From Noviherbaspirillum aridicola (lineage in GTDB: Bacteria; Pseudomonadota; Gammaproteobacteria; Burkholderiales; Burkholderiaceae_D): 64,000 nucleotides of DNA. The notes beneath the pieces were generated by a model, which worked only from the letters and a program-made list of their open reading frames with translations, made no database searches and was not told the DNA's origin. This document shows, one piece after another, positions 24,701 through 33,966 of the stretch. Position 1 is the first letter of the stretch; the number at the start of each line of letters is the position of its first letter. Made by a program: the position numbers and the translations under genes. The stretch spans positions 62,001 through 126,000 of the forward strand of contig NZ_BPMK01000007.1 in assembly GCF_019656455.1 (NCBI RefSeq). The letters run 5' to 3'.

Positions 24701-24724
24701 TCGGGGATCAGGGATCTGAGGAAA

Positions 24725-24760
24725 AGCCCGCTGTCGTGACGACGGCGGGCTTTTTGTTTT
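24725..24760 (+). terminator. Rho-independent terminator after dsbA
   Basis: AGCCCGCTGTCG pairs with CGACGGCGGGCT over 12 positions (one G-T wobble) around a TGA loop, followed by TTTTTGTTTTTG. This is a strong intrinsic terminator. Confidence 0.92.
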
Positions 24761-24811
24761 TGTAGCGCGGTACTGCCGCTAGAATCGCAGGTTTCCACCT
24801 TTGTGAACGAC

Positions 24812-25597
24812 ATGAAACGCGTATTCATCACCGGCGCCTCCAGCGGCATCGGCGAGGCGCTCGCCATGCGCTATGCCGAACAGGGCGCGATTCTCGGGCT
24901 CGCGGCGCGACGGGAGCCGCAGCTGCGGGAGCTGGCGGCGCGGCTGCCGAATGCGCAGAAGCACCGCGTCTATCCGCTCGACGTCACCGATGCCGCCGCG
25001 CTGCGTGCGGCGGCGGAGGATTTCATCGTCGCCAACGGGGGCTGCGACGTCGTGATCGCCAATGCCGGGATCTCTCGCGGCACGCTCACGGAGATCGCGG
25101 ACGACCTGGCGGTGTTCGAGCGCATCCTCGCCACCAATGTGTCGGCCACCTTCGCCACCTTCAGTCCCTTCATCGGCACCATGAAGCGCCAGGCGCAGGC
25201 CGGCAGCCGCGACTGCCGGCTGGTGGGCATCGCCAGTGTCGCCGGCATTCGCGGCCTGCCCGGCGCCGCCGGTTACAGCGCATCGAAAGCGGCGGTGATC
25301 AGCTATTGCGAGTCGCTTCGGGTGGAGCTGGCGCGCAGCGGCGTCCGCGTGGTCACGATCGCGCCCGGCTACATCGATACCCCGATGACGCGGGTGAACC
25401 GCTACCCGATGCCCTTCCTGATGCCGGCGCCCGAGTTCGCGCGGCGCGCGGTGGAGGCGATCGATGCCGGCGTCAGCTACCGCGTCATTCCCTGGCAGAT
25501 GGGCGTGGTCGCCAAACTGTTGCGGCTGTTGCCGAACGCGCTGTATGACCTGGCGTTCTCGCGCGCGCCGCACAAGACGCGGGAGCCGCAGCCGTGA
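24812..25597 (+). CDS. Short-chain dehydrogenase/reductase
   Basis: This is a 261-residue classical SDR. I chose ATG 24812, although GTG 24803 is in frame and neither has a clear ribosome site. The nucleotide-binding TGASSGIGEAL lies at the N-terminus. It is followed by NAG near 87, the catalytic Ser in GIASVAG and the YSASK pair near 157, and then APGYIDTPMT. The C-terminal extension is hydrophobic and basic (VVAKLLRLLPNALYDL), as in membrane-peripheral SDRs of the YdfG/DltE-like group. The substrate is unknown. Its stop overlaps the ATG of the BtuF-like gene by one base. Confidence 0.88.
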   Translation: MKRVFITGASSGIGEALAMRYAEQGAILGLAARREPQLRELAARLPNAQKHRVYPLDVTDAAALRAAAEDFIVANGGCDVVIANAGISRGTLTEIADDLAVFERILATNVSATFATFSPFIGTMKRQAQAGSRDCRLVGIASVAGIRGLPGAAGYSASKAAVISYCESLRVELARSGVRVVTIAPGYIDTPMTRVNRYPMPFLMPAPEFARRAVEAIDAGVSYRVIPWQMGVVAKLLRLLPNALYDLAFSRAPHKTREPQP

Positions 25598-26388
25598 TGC
25601 CGGCCGATGCGCTCGGCACCGTGCATCCGCCGGCCGGAGACAGCCCGCGCATCGTCTCGCTGGTGCCGTCGGTGACCGAACTGCTGTGCGCGCTCGGCCT
25701 GGCGGAAAACATCGTCGGCCGCACCGGCTTCTGCATCCATCCCGCCGGCATTGTGCGCGGCATCGCCAAGGTCGGCGGCACCAAGGACGTCAACATCGAC
25801 AAGATCCGCAAGCTGGCGCCGACCCATCTCGTGGTCAATATCGACGAAAACGAAAAACCGACCGTCGATGCGCTCGCCGCGTTCATACCGCATGTGATCG
25901 TGACCCATCCGCTGGCGCCGCGCGACAACCTCGCGCTTTACCGGCTGCTCGGCGCGATCTTCCATGCGCGCGAACGGGCGCTGCAGCTGTGCGAGGCCTT
26001 CGAGCGCGAGTACGCGCTGCTGCGCGCCGCCCCCAAGGGGCCGCCGCAGACCATGCTGTACTGCATATGGAAGGACCCGTGGATGACGGTATCGCGCGAC
26101 ACCTACATCGCACGCATGATGGAAGAGATAGGCTGGCGGTGCTGGGCGGCGCCCGGCAGCGATGCGCGCTATCCGGTGTTCCGCTGGTCGGACGAGATGG
26201 CGGCGGCGGTCGACGGCGTGCTCCTGTCGACCGAGCCCTATCGTTTCACCGAGGCGCATGCCGACGCGCTGGAGCGGCAGATAGGCAAGCCGGTGACCCT
26301 GGTCGATGGCGAGATGATGTCCTGGTATGGCAGCCGCGCGATCGACGGCCTGCGCTATCTGCGCGCGCTGGCCGCGGGCGCCGGATGA
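25597..26388 (+). CDS. BtuF-like helical-backbone metal/cobalamin-binding protein
   Basis: This 263-residue protein has the BtuF/TroA-type substrate-binding fold: RIVSLVPSVTELLCALGL at the start, then GRTGFCIHP and a KVGGTKDVNIDKI block. The long linking helix (LYRLLGAIFHARERALQL) joins two lobes. There is no signal peptide, so unlike periplasmic BtuF it appears cytoplasmic. No ABC transporter gene lies nearby. Such stand-alone cytoplasmic members are common in Proteobacteria; their function is unclear. It is translationally coupled to the SDR, and its stop is one base from the convergent regulator. Confidence 0.82.
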   Translation: MPADALGTVHPPAGDSPRIVSLVPSVTELLCALGLAENIVGRTGFCIHPAGIVRGIAKVGGTKDVNIDKIRKLAPTHLVVNIDENEKPTVDALAAFIPHVIVTHPLAPRDNLALYRLLGAIFHARERALQLCEAFEREYALLRAAPKGPPQTMLYCIWKDPWMTVSRDTYIARMMEEIGWRCWAAPGSDARYPVFRWSDEMAAAVDGVLLSTEPYRFTEAHADALERQIGKPVTLVDGEMMSWYGSRAIDGLRYLRALAAGAG

Positions 26389-26389
26389 T

Positions 26390-26791
26390 CTAGCGTTCCC
26401 GGTTCACCCTGACCAGCATGCGGATGAATTCCCTGGCCAGCGTCTGGTGATGCTCGTCCAGGCGCAGCAGGTCGTTGATCAGCTTGACGTCGGCCGACTC
26501 GAAGCGCTGCTGGCCGCCGCCGTCGGCCGCCTCGCCCGGCCCGGCGCCGCCGAAACGCAGCCACTCCGCCGGCACGCCCAGCCAGTGCGCCAGCGTACGC
26601 AGTTTTTCCTGCGTCGGAATGGCCTCGCCGACCAGCCACTTGCGCGCGGCATGGACCGTGATCGGCTTGCCCTCGAAGCGAATATTGAATTCGCGGGCGA
26701 GCTGGGTCGGGCTCTCCGCCGAATAATTGGCATTGCGCAGCGCTTGCTGCAAGCGCTCGCTAAAACCTTCTCGTTCATTTGCAGGGTTCAT
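26390..26791 (-). CDS. XRE-like HTH transcriptional regulator
   Basis: This is a 133-residue protein. Residues 8-80 carry a lambda-repressor-like HTH with an insertion: FSERLQQALRNANYS, then SPTQLAREFN, then ITVHAARKWLVGEAIPTQEKLRTLAHWL, which is the recognition and stabilising helix region of XRE proteins. A Gly/Ala-rich linker and a C-terminal helix (VKLINDLLRLDEHHQTLAREFIRMLV) follow, probably for dimerisation. The targets are unknown. The upstream spacer towards the M48-like gene has an inverted ATTGG...CCAAT pair near 26835-26855, a possible self-operator. Confidence 0.82.
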   Translation of the reverse strand: MNPANEREGFSERLQQALRNANYSAESPTQLAREFNIRFEGKPITVHAARKWLVGEAIPTQEKLRTLAHWLGVPAEWLRFGGAGPGEAADGGGQQRFESADVKLINDLLRLDEHHQTLAREFIRMLVRVNRER

Positions 26792-27036
26792 GAGCGCGAA
26801 CTATTCCACGTCGGTTATTGACAGTCAGTCATTGGGACTGGCCAACCAATCGTGACCAAATGTGTAACGCCGGTGAAACGACGCTCATTCTGCACGCCCG
26901 CCAGTCTTCGTCTACTTGTTACTAACCATATGCGACGCGCGCCGCGGCGATAGATCAATTTTTCGATACGAGGAGCGGCGCCCAGGCCCCCGCCAGTACA
27001 CTCCATTCTTATGTTTCTGTCAACGAGGGAGTGTTT

Positions 27037-27786
27037 ATGAGGTCCGAATTGCGCCAAGCCCTGGCCATCCTGCTCGCCGTCCTGCCCGCCACCGCCGCCG
27101 CCGAGGCATGGGGTCTCTTCGAAGCCGCCAGGGATGTGGTCGGCGCGGCCACCTTGCGTGAACAGGATATTCTCGGCGCCGCCCGCCGCGCGGTACAGCA
27201 GAAGGACCAGGCCCAGCAGGTGGCGGCCGATGCCAGCCCGCATGCCCGGCGCCTGCAGGCGCTCACCGCCGCCCATGCGGGCGAAGACGGACTGTCGCTC
27301 AACTTCAAGGCATACCAGTCGTCGTCGCCGGCGGTCTTCGCCGCCGCCGACGGCAGCATCCGCCTGACCAGTGCGCTGATGGACCAGCTCGACGACGACG
27401 AGCTGCGCGCCGTCATCGGCCACCAGATCGGCCATGTCAGCCTTGGTCATTCGATGAGTGCGCTGCGCACCGCCTACCTCGGCTCGGCGGCGCGCAATCT
27501 CGCCGGCGGCGCCGCCGGCACCCAGGGTTACGCCGCCGGCACGGCTGCGCGCGAGTTGGGCGACGTGCTGGAACAGGCGCTCAGGTCGCAGTTTTCGCAG
27601 GCGCAGGAACAGGCGGCCGGGGACTACGCGGCGGCATTCCTGAACCGGCACCGCTACCCGGTCGAGGCGATGGAGCGTGCCGAGCGCAAGCTGGCCAGGC
27701 AGGGCGGCCGGCACGGTACCAGCCCCTATCATCCCGATCCCGTCGTTTCCCAGGGACGCAGGAGATTACGCCCGGAAGGGATGTGA
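27037..27786 (+). CDS. M48-family peptidase-like protein with HQIGH in place of HExxH
   Basis: This is a 249-residue secreted protein. ATG 27037 follows GAGGGA, and GTG 27031 would be the longer start. A signal peptide ends near residue 22 (ATAAAEA). The domain resembles periplasmic M48 peptidases such as LoiP/YcaL, with ALMDQLDDDELRAVIGHQIGHVSLGHS. However, the zinc motif reads His129-Gln-Ile-Gly-His133: the catalytic Glu is Gln. The third-ligand region (QEQAAGDYAAAFL near 191) is also shifted from the usual ExEAD. Zinc binding may remain, but peptidase activity is unlikely. It may act as a chaperone or adaptor. It converges with the next MBL gene 8 bp away. Confidence 0.82.
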   Translation: MRSELRQALAILLAVLPATAAAEAWGLFEAARDVVGAATLREQDILGAARRAVQQKDQAQQVAADASPHARRLQALTAAHAGEDGLSLNFKAYQSSSPAVFAAADGSIRLTSALMDQLDDDELRAVIGHQIGHVSLGHSMSALRTAYLGSAARNLAGGAAGTQGYAAGTAARELGDVLEQALRSQFSQAQEQAAGDYAAAFLNRHRYPVEAMERAERKLARQGGRHGTSPYHPDPVVSQGRRRLRPEGM

Positions 27787-27794
27787 GATCCGGC

Positions 27795-28850
27795 TCAGCC
27801 GGCGCGCCGGAAGCGGACCACGCCGTCGGCGCCGGTCTCGCGCGCCAGCACGCCGTCGAACCACAGCTTGTGCAGGTGCGACAGGGCCTCGCCCAGGGCG
27901 AAGGTGAGCTGGTGCGCATCCAGCGGACGGCGGAACATCAGCGGCACGATATCGGCGGCCGACCGCGCGCTCGCGCAGGCATCGACCACTTCCGCCAGCC
28001 GCGCGTCGTGATGATCGGCCAGTTGCCGGATGCGGGTGTGAAGGCCGCGGAAAGGCTTGCCGTGCGAAGGCAGCACGAGGGTGTCTGCCGGCAGATGCGA
28101 GAACTTCGCGAGCGAATCGAGATAGAGCTGCACCGGATTGGCTTCCGGCTCGACCGCGAACACCGAGACATTGGTCGAAATGCGCGGCAGCACCATGTCG
28201 CCGGAAATCAGCAGGCCGAGCTCCGCGCAGTACAGCGAGGCATGTTCGGGCGAATGGCCGAAGCCGGTGATCACGGTCCAGTCGCGGTCGCCGATGCGGA
28301 CCGGCTGCCCGTCCTGCATGCGCCGGTAGGCGGCGGGGACGGCGGGCACCAGGCTCGGATAGTAGTTCTTCCGGCTGCCCAGCTTGTCGAGCATGTCGGC
28401 ATCGGCCAGGCCGTGGCGGCGGAAATGCGGCAGCGCGGCGGTACCGTCGACGCCGGGCAGCGCGGCCGCCATCATCCGCGCGAAGCCGAATTCCCCGGTG
28501 GTCATCCACAGCGGCGCCTGCCAGCGATCGCACAGCCAGCCGGAAAGGCCGACATGATCCGGGTGGCAATGGGTGACGATCACCCGCCGCACAGGCAGAC
28601 CGTCGAGATGCGAGGCGAACACGCTGTCCCAGCCCGCGCGCGTATCCTCGCTGGCGATGCCGCAGTCGACGATGGTCCAGCCGTCGCCCTGCTCATCCTT
28701 GTCCCGCAGCAGCCAGAGGTTGATGTGGTTGAGCGCGAACGGCAGGCCCATGCGCACCCACAGCACGCCGGGCAGGATCTCGCGCACGCCGCCGTGCGCC
28801 GGCAGGGCTTCCCCGAACGGATAGTCGAGCTGGGATTCAAGTGGATTCAT
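27795..28850 (-). CDS. MBL-fold metallo-hydrolase
   Basis: This is a 351-residue cytoplasmic protein; ATG 28850 has a GGGAGA site. It shows the complete zinc motif set: THCHPDHVG near 92, GHSPEH near 200, SGDMVLPRI near 220 and the last His in LPSHGKPF near 270. A C-terminal helical extension (about 285-351) includes QLTFALGEALSHLHKLWFDGVL, the winged-helix-like tail seen in LACTB2-type and glyoxalase-like hydrolases. A thioester or lactone substrate is plausible. Its start faces the liuR promoter, so the LiuR operator may also regulate it. Confidence 0.88.
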   Translation of the reverse strand: MNPLESQLDYPFGEALPAHGGVREILPGVLWVRMGLPFALNHINLWLLRDKDEQGDGWTIVDCGIASEDTRAGWDSVFASHLDGLPVRRVIVTHCHPDHVGLSGWLCDRWQAPLWMTTGEFGFARMMAAALPGVDGTAALPHFRRHGLADADMLDKLGSRKNYYPSLVPAVPAAYRRMQDGQPVRIGDRDWTVITGFGHSPEHASLYCAELGLLISGDMVLPRISTNVSVFAVEPEANPVQLYLDSLAKFSHLPADTLVLPSHGKPFRGLHTRIRQLADHHDARLAEVVDACASARSAADIVPLMFRRPLDAHQLTFALGEALSHLHKLWFDGVLARETGADGVVRFRRAG

Positions 28851-28879
28851 CGGATCTCCCGTCAGGTTGCGGACACACA

Positions 28880-28937
28880 TTCACATTTGCGCGGCGTCCG
28901 CCTACAATAGGCCGGCGTGGTTTACGTTAACGTAAAC
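28880..28937 (+). promoter_or_regulatory. liuR promoter with LiuR-type operator
   Basis: TTCACA at 28880-28885 and TACAAT at 28903-28908 are separated by 17 bp, a good sigma-70 promoter. Just downstream, at 28920-28937, lies a perfect 18-bp palindrome made of GTTTACGTT and its complement AACGTAAAC. The palindrome would overlap the first transcribed bases. This is the form expected for a MerR-type LiuR operator and suggests autoregulation of liuR, perhaps also of the divergent MBL gene. Confidence 0.85.
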
Positions 28938-29002
28938 TGCGGATACATGATCCCGATTCTAAACACAAAGCCATTTCACTGCTGAGGCCGTCCGTACCAG
29001 CC

Positions 29003-29434
29003 ATGCCAACCTACACCATCACCGAACTGGCACGCGAATTCGACGTGACGCCGCGCGCGATCCGCTTCTATGAAGACCAGGGCCTGCTCAGCCCCAAGCG
29101 CGAAGGCGCCGGCGGCCGCACCCGGGTCTACGGCGCGCGCGAGCGCACGCGGCTCAAGCTGACCCTGCGCGGCAAGCGGCTCGGCCTGTCGCTCTCGGAA
29201 ATCAAGGATCTGGTCGACATGTACGAGTCGCCCAAGGATACCGAGGCCCAGCTCAAGCGCTTTCTCGCGGTGCTGGCCCAGCACAGGGAAACCCTGGAGC
29301 GCCAGCGCGAAGACCTGGAGGTGACGCTGGCCGAGATCGCGGCGCACGAGGAAACCTGCCGCAAGATGCTGGCCGAGGGCAAGACAGGCAAAACCGTCAG
29401 GACCGGCGGCCGCAAGCTGCGCGACGCCGCCTGA
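29003..29434 (+). CDS. liuR: MerR-family regulator of leucine/isovalerate catabolism, LiuR
   Basis: This 143-residue regulator has the MerR winged HTH at residues 4-70 (YTITELAREFDVTPRAIRFY, then EDQGLLSP, then GGRTRVYGARERTRLKL). A long coiled coil for dimerisation follows (about 85-125). The C-terminal Cys in HEETCRKML is typical of this branch, in which the MerR proteins respond to acyl-CoA intermediates rather than metals. Identification as LiuR rests on the adjacent liuA gene and the ACGTAAAC palindromes before liuR, liuA and liuB. Confidence 0.9.
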   Translation: MPTYTITELAREFDVTPRAIRFYEDQGLLSPKREGAGGRTRVYGARERTRLKLTLRGKRLGLSLSEIKDLVDMYESPKDTEAQLKRFLAVLAQHRETLERQREDLEVTLAEIAAHEETCRKMLAEGKTGKTVRTGGRKLRDAA

Positions 29435-29477
29435 TGAGGCGGCGCAAATACCGTATTTCCACGATCTTCCCTTTACG

Positions 29478-29506
29478 TTTACGTTAACGTAACTTGCCGC
29501 TATCAT
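29478..29506 (+). promoter_or_regulatory. liuA promoter with LiuR-type operator
   Basis: TTTACG (29478-29483) and TATCAT (29501-29506) are 17 bp apart. A palindrome with a perfect core, TTACGTTAACGTAA (29479-29492), overlaps the -35 box and spacer. The position is consistent with LiuR control by exclusion of RNA polymerase. Confidence 0.82.
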
Positions 29507-29542
29507 CGGCGGCGACCATTCCAATAACACAGCGAGGACGAC

Positions 29543-30727
29543 ATGTTGCATCTTCCCGGCTTGACCTTCGACCATGGCGAGGACATCGCCGCGCTGCGCG
29601 AGACCGTGCAGCAATTCGCGCAGGCGGAAATTGCCCCGCGCGCCGCGGAAATCGACCGCAGCGACCAGTTTCCGATGGACCTGTGGAAGAAGATGGGCGA
29701 ACTCGGCCTGCTCGGCGTGACCGTTTCCGAGGAATTCGGCGGCACCGACATGGGCTATCTCGCCCACATCGTGGCGATGGAGGAAATCTCCCGCGCCTCC
29801 GCCTCGGTGGGCCTGTCCTACGGCGCCCACTCCAATCTCTGCGTCAACCAGATCAACCGCAACGGCACCCCCGAGCAGAAGGCGAAATACCTGCCCAAGC
29901 TGATCTCCGGCGAGCACGTCGGCGCGCTCGCGATGTCCGAGCCGAACGCCGGCTCCGACGTCGTCAGCATGAAGCTGCGCGCGGACTGGAAGGGCGACCG
30001 CTGGGTGCTCAACGGCACCAAGATGTGGATCACCAACGGCCCCGACGCCGACGTGCTGGTGGTCTACGCCAAGAACGACCTCGAGGCCGGCCCGCGCGGC
30101 ATGACCGCCTTCCTGATCGAGAAGGGCTTCAAGGGATTCTCGATCGCGCAGAAGCTCGACAAGCTCGGCATGCGCGGCTCGCATACCGGCGAGCTGGTGT
30201 TCCAGGACTGCGAAGTGCCGGCCGAGAACGTGCTCGGCGGACTCGGCAAGGGCGTCAACGTGCTGATGTCCGGCCTCGACTTCGAGCGCACCGTGCTGTC
30301 GGGCGGACCGCTGGGCATCATGCAGGCCTGCATGGACGTGGTCGTGCCCTACATCCACGAGCGCAAGCAGTTCGGCCAGCCGATCGGCGAATTCCAGCTG
30401 ATGCAGGGCAAGATCGCCGACATGTATTCGACCATGATGGCCTGCAAGGCCTATGTCTACGCAGTCGGCCAGGCCTGCGACCGGGCCAGGACGCCGGAGC
30501 AGGTGCGGGCGCTGCGCAAGGATGCGGCCGGCGCCATCCTGTACTCGGCCGAGAAGGCGACCTGGATGGCCGGCGAAGCGATCCAGACCCTGGGCGGCAA
30601 CGGCTACATCAATGAAAACCCGACCGGACGCCTGTGGCGCGACGCCAAGCTGTACGAGATCGGCGCCGGCACCAGCGAAATCCGCCGCATGCTGATCGGC
30701 CGCGAACTCTTCGCCGAGACGAAGTAG
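29543..30727 (+). CDS. liuA: Isovaleryl-CoA dehydrogenase
   Basis: This 394-residue FAD enzyme oxidises isovaleryl-CoA to 3-methylcrotonyl-CoA, the first committed step of leucine breakdown. It has the acyl-CoA dehydrogenase fold. The N-terminal helical domain ends in [15 protein letters not shown]. It is followed by [15 protein letters not shown] (FAD/substrate beta domain), [14 protein letters not shown], and the C-terminal [31 protein letters not shown] block, with the last two motifs split by normal spacing. Length and pattern match IVD, including the [20 protein letters not shown] segment. A good AGCGAGGACGAC site precedes ATG 29543. It starts a run of closely spaced genes. Confidence 0.95.
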   Translation: MLHLPGLTFDHGEDIAALRETVQQFAQAEIAPRAAEIDRSDQFPMDLWKKMGELGLLGVTVSEEFGGTDMGYLAHIVAMEEISRASASVGLSYGAHSNLCVNQINRNGTPEQKAKYLPKLISGEHVGALAMSEPNAGSDVVSMKLRADWKGDRWVLNGTKMWITNGPDADVLVVYAKNDLEAGPRGMTAFLIEKGFKGFSIAQKLDKLGMRGSHTGELVFQDCEVPAENVLGGLGKGVNVLMSGLDFERTVLSGGPLGIMQACMDVVVPYIHERKQFGQPIGEFQLMQGKIADMYSTMMACKAYVYAVGQACDRARTPEQVRALRKDAAGAILYSAEKATWMAGEAIQTLGGNGYINENPTGRLWRDAKLYEIGAGTSEIRRMLIGRELFAETK

Positions 30728-30733
30728 ACGGCC

Positions 30734-31171
30734 ATGACGCCGCGGGCGCCCGATCCCGACTATCGCAGGGTGGTGGAGGCCGGCTTCGCCGACGCCGCCT
30801 TCCTGGCGGATCTCGGCATCCGGCTCGCCGGCTGCGGGCCGGGCTGGTGCGAGGCGACCCTCGAACTCGCCCCGCGACATCTGCAGCATACCGGCGTGGT
30901 GCATGCCGGCGTGCTGTCGACCATCGCCGACCATACCGCCGGCGGCGCGGCGATGACGGTCACGCCGGCCGACGGCTTCATCCTGACGACGGAGTTCAAG
31001 ATCCATCTCCTGCGGCCGGGCCGCGGCGACTCCCTGTTCTGCCGGGCGCAGGTGCTCAAGCCCGGCAAGTCCTTCCACGTGGTCGAATCGGAGGTGTATG
31101 CGCTCACTGCGGGCGCCCGGACACTCGTGGCCAAGCTCTCGGGTACGATGGCGGTCCTGCCACGGCAGTAA
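30734..31171 (+). CDS. PaaI-family hotdog thioesterase
   Basis: This is a 145-residue hotdog-fold protein, six bases after liuA. The conserved helix HTGVVHAGVLSTIADHTAGGAA carries the HxG and active-site Asp pattern of PaaI-type acyl-CoA thioesterases (here about 53-75). A TTEFKIHLLRP strand follows, the typical second family motif. It would hydrolyse CoA thioesters and could release stalled acyl-CoA intermediates of the leucine pathway. The specific substrate is not known. It is probably cotranscribed with liuA. Confidence 0.88.
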   Translation: MTPRAPDPDYRRVVEAGFADAAFLADLGIRLAGCGPGWCEATLELAPRHLQHTGVVHAGVLSTIADHTAGGAAMTVTPADGFILTTEFKIHLLRPGRGDSLFCRAQVLKPGKSFHVVESEVYALTAGARTLVAKLSGTMAVLPRQ

Positions 31172-31225
31172 TCCTACGGTAGTGACTTTTGCGCGCCACG
31201 CCTCCATCATCGACTACGCATCATC

Positions 31226-32152
31226 ATGACTTCCCTTCATATTTCCACCCCGATCCTGCGCCATGACGCGCTGTCCGCCGCGCTCGGCAAGGACGTGCTG
31301 CTCAAGATGGAAAACCTGCAGCCGTCGGGATCCTTCAAGCTGCGCGGCATCGGCCGCATGTGCGAGCGCGCCGCCGCGCGCGGCGCCAGCCGCTTCGTCT
31401 GTCCGTCGGGCGGCAACGCCGGTTTCGCCGCCGCGGTGGCCGGCAAGGCGCTCGGTGTGCGCACCACTATCGTGGTGCCGGAGACGACGCCGGAATCGGT
31501 GCGCCAGCGCATCCGCGACATCGGCGCCGAACTGCTGGTGCACGGATCGGTCTGGGACGAAGCCAACGACCACGCGCTGCGGCTGTGCGAGGCGCCGGGC
31601 GCGATGTACATCCCGCCCTTCGACCATGCCGACATCTGGGACGGCAATGCGACGATGATCGACGAGGCTGCCGGGCAGGCGGATTTCGACGTAGTGGTGT
31701 GTTCGGTTGGCGGCGGCGGCCTGATGAGCGGCGTCCTGCAGGGCCTGCAGCGCAACGGGCTGGGCCATGTCCCGCTGATCGCGGTGGAGACCGAGGGCGC
31801 GGCATCGCTGCATGCGGCGATCAAGGCCGGCGAACTCGTCACCCTGCCGGCGATTACCTCGATCGCCGGCACGCTCGGCGCCCGCCGCGTGGCGCGCGAG
31901 GCGCTGGACTGGACCCGGCGCCATGAGGTGCGCAGCGTGCTGGTCAGCGACGCGCGCGCGGTGGCGGCCTGCCGGCGCTTCGCCGACGACATGCGCACGC
32001 TGGTGGAGCCGGCCTGCGGCGCCGCGCTCGCGGTCGGCTACGACGCCTTGGCCGTGTTGCAAGATTTCTCGCGGCCATTGTTCATCGTCTGCGGCGGCAT
32101 CGGCGTGGATCTGGCTAAACTGGAGGACTGGAAAGTCCGGTTCGAACTCTGA
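31226..32152 (+). CDS. PLP-dependent serine/threonine dehydratase
   Basis: This is a 308-residue fold-type II PLP enzyme. The PLP lysine is in PSGSFKLRG (about residue 38), the phosphate-binding SGGNAG near 62, and the glycine loop [10 protein letters not shown] near 163. The segment [14 protein letters not shown] near 268 and [10 protein letters not shown] near 292 match mammalian-type L-serine dehydratase more closely than biosynthetic IlvA, and no ACT regulatory domain is present. It would deaminate serine to pyruvate or threonine to 2-oxobutyrate. It lies two bases before aceK. Confidence 0.87.
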   Translation: MTSLHISTPILRHDALSAALGKDVLLKMENLQPSGSFKLRGIGRMCERAAARGASRFVCPSGGNAGFAAAVAGKALGVRTTIVVPETTPESVRQRIRDIGAELLVHGSVWDEANDHALRLCEAPGAMYIPPFDHADIWDGNATMIDEAAGQADFDVVVCSVGGGGLMSGVLQGLQRNGLGHVPLIAVETEGAASLHAAIKAGELVTLPAITSIAGTLGARRVAREALDWTRRHEVRSVLVSDARAVAACRRFADDMRTLVEPACGAALAVGYDALAVLQDFSRPLFIVCGGIGVDLAKLEDWKVRFEL

Positions 32153-32154
32153 CC

Positions 32155-33951
32155 ATGCCGCTCACGCCCGCCTTCCCCAAGCTCCTGTCCTCGCAGATCG
32201 CGTTCGACATCGCGCGCGCGATCCTCGACGGCTTCGACAAGCATTACCGGCTGTTCCGGCAGGCCAGCCAGGACGCGCGGCGGTTTTTCGAGCGGGGCGA
32301 CTGGCAGGCGGCGCAGAAGAATGCGCGCGAGCGCATCTCCTTCTATGACAAGCGGGTGCAGGAATGCGTGCAGGCGCTGGAGGACGAGTATTCTCAGGAC
32401 GAGATCAGCGATGAAGTCTGGCGCGAGGTGAAGCTGCATTACATCGGCCTGCTGGTCAACCACAAGCAGCCGGAGCTGGCCGAGACCTTCTTCAACTCGG
32501 TCTGCTGCAACATCCTGCACCGCTCCTACTATCACAATGACTTCATCTTCGTGCGGCCCGCGGTGTCCACCGAGTACATCGACAACGACGAGCCGCAGCC
32601 GAGCTACCGCGTCTACTATCCGTCCACCGACGGCCTGCGCTACACGCTCAAGCGCATCGTCACCAATTTCCAGCTGACGCCGCCGTTCGCCGATCTCGAC
32701 CGCGACATCGGCCTGGTGGAAACGCGCCTGCGCGCGATGTTCGGCACCGACGTGCTCGAGCCGAATCACCAGATACAGGTGTTGTCCTCGCTGTTCTACC
32801 GCAACAAGGGCGCCTACATCGTCGGCAAGTGCATCAACGGCAACCGGGTGTTCCCGTTCGTGGTGCCGATCCTGTACAACCGGCGGCGCGAGCTGGTGCT
32901 CGACACCGTGCTGTTCGACCCGACCCTGATCACGGTGCTGTTTTCCTTCACCCGCGCCTACTTCATGGTCGACATGGAAGTGCCGTCGGCCTATGTGCAT
33001 TTCCTGCGCTCGCTGATGCCGTACAAGCCGCGCAGCGAGATCTACACCATCCTCGGCCTGCAGAAGCTGGGCAAGGCGGCGTTCTACCGCGACTTCCTGC
33101 ATCACCTGAAGCATTCCTCCGACTGCTTCGAGGCCGCGCCCGGCATCCGCGGCCTGGTGATGGTGGTGTTCGCGCTGCCGTCGTTTCCGTATGTGTTCAA
33201 GGCGATCAAGGATTTCTTCCCGCCGCCCAAGGACACCACACGCGCGCTGGTCAAGGAAAAATACCTGCTGGTCAAATACCACGACCGCGTGGGCCGCATG
33301 GCCGACACGCTGGAATATTCGAACGTCGCCTTTCCGCGCTCGCGATTCGCGCCGGAGCTGCTCGCCGAGCTCAAGGAAGTCGCGCCGTCCATCATCGAGG
33401 AAGAGGGCGACGAGATCATCGTCAGGCATCTCTACATCGAGCGCAGGATGACGCCGCTGAACATCTGGCTGACCGAGGCCGAGCGGCGCGGCGACGTGGC
33501 GGCGCTCGAGCACGGCATCGTCGAATACGGCAATGCGATCAAGGACCTCGTCGGCGTCAACATCTTCCCCGGCGACATGCTGTACAAGAATTTCGGCGTC
33601 ACCCGCCACGGCCGCGTCGTGTTCTACGATTACGACGAGATCGAATACATCACCGACTGCAACTTCCGCGCAATCCCCGAGCCGCGCAACGAGGAGGACG
33701 AGATGTCGAGCGAACCCTGGTACCCGGTCGCGAAGAACGATGTATTCCCCGAGCAGTTCGGCACCTTCCTGCTCGGGAATCCGCTGGTCCGCAAGTTTTT
33801 CCTGAAGCACCACGCCGACCTGCTTACCCCGCAGTACTGGCAGAACGCCAAACAGCGCATCCTGGATGGCCATGTTGAAGACGTGTTCCCCTACCCGCAG
33901 GAATTGCGATTCAGTTACAAACCACTCAATCCCGCAGCCCAGGCTGCATGA
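32155..33951 (+). CDS. aceK: Isocitrate dehydrogenase kinase/phosphatase
   Basis: This 598-residue bifunctional enzyme phosphorylates and dephosphorylates isocitrate dehydrogenase, diverting carbon to the glyoxylate bypass during growth on acetate or fatty acids. The N-terminal regulatory domain (about 1-310) begins with the family block [16 protein letters not shown]. The kinase-like C-terminal domain has the ATP-binding P-loop-like segment [13 protein letters not shown] near 322-334, [19 protein letters not shown] near 362 and the catalytic region [17 protein letters not shown] near 485. Length is normal. It sits in the acyl-CoA catabolism cluster without aceA or aceB in the window, which fits an acetyl-CoA-producing context. 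Confidence 0.97.
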   Translation: MPLTPAFPKLLSSQIAFDIARAILDGFDKHYRLFRQASQDARRFFERGDWQAAQKNARERISFYDKRVQECVQALEDEYSQDEISDEVWREVKLHYIGLLVNHKQPELAETFFNSVCCNILHRSYYHNDFIFVRPAVSTEYIDNDEPQPSYRVYYPSTDGLRYTLKRIVTNFQLTPPFADLDRDIGLVETRLRAMFGTDVLEPNHQIQVLSSLFYRNKGAYIVGKCINGNRVFPFVVPILYNRRRELVLDTVLFDPTLITVLFSFTRAYFMVDMEVPSAYVHFLRSLMPYKPRSEIYTILGLQKLGKAAFYRDFLHHLKHSSDCFEAAPGIRGLVMVVFALPSFPYVFKAIKDFFPPPKDTTRALVKEKYLLVKYHDRVGRMADTLEYSNVAFPRSRFAPELLAELKEVAPSIIEEEGDEIIVRHLYIERRMTPLNIWLTEAERRGDVAALEHGIVEYGNAIKDLVGVNIFPGDMLYKNFGVTRHGRVVFYDYDEIEYITDCNFRAIPEPRNEEDEMSSEPWYPVAKNDVFPEQFGTFLLGNPLVRKFFLKHHADLLTPQYWQNAKQRILDGHVEDVFPYPQELRFSYKPLNPAAQAA

Positions 33952-33966
33952 ACCTTGGAGACAAGC

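Noticed and set aside
25597-26388. Cobalamin riboswitch or transporter linked to the BtuF-like gene
   Set aside because: No B12-box sequence and no ABC transporter genes were seen; the gene is coupled to an SDR and has no signal peptide.
26792-27036. A promoter at TTGACA (26818-26823) in the spacer before the M48-like gene
   Set aside because: No -10 box lies at a proper distance; only weak inverted repeats are present.
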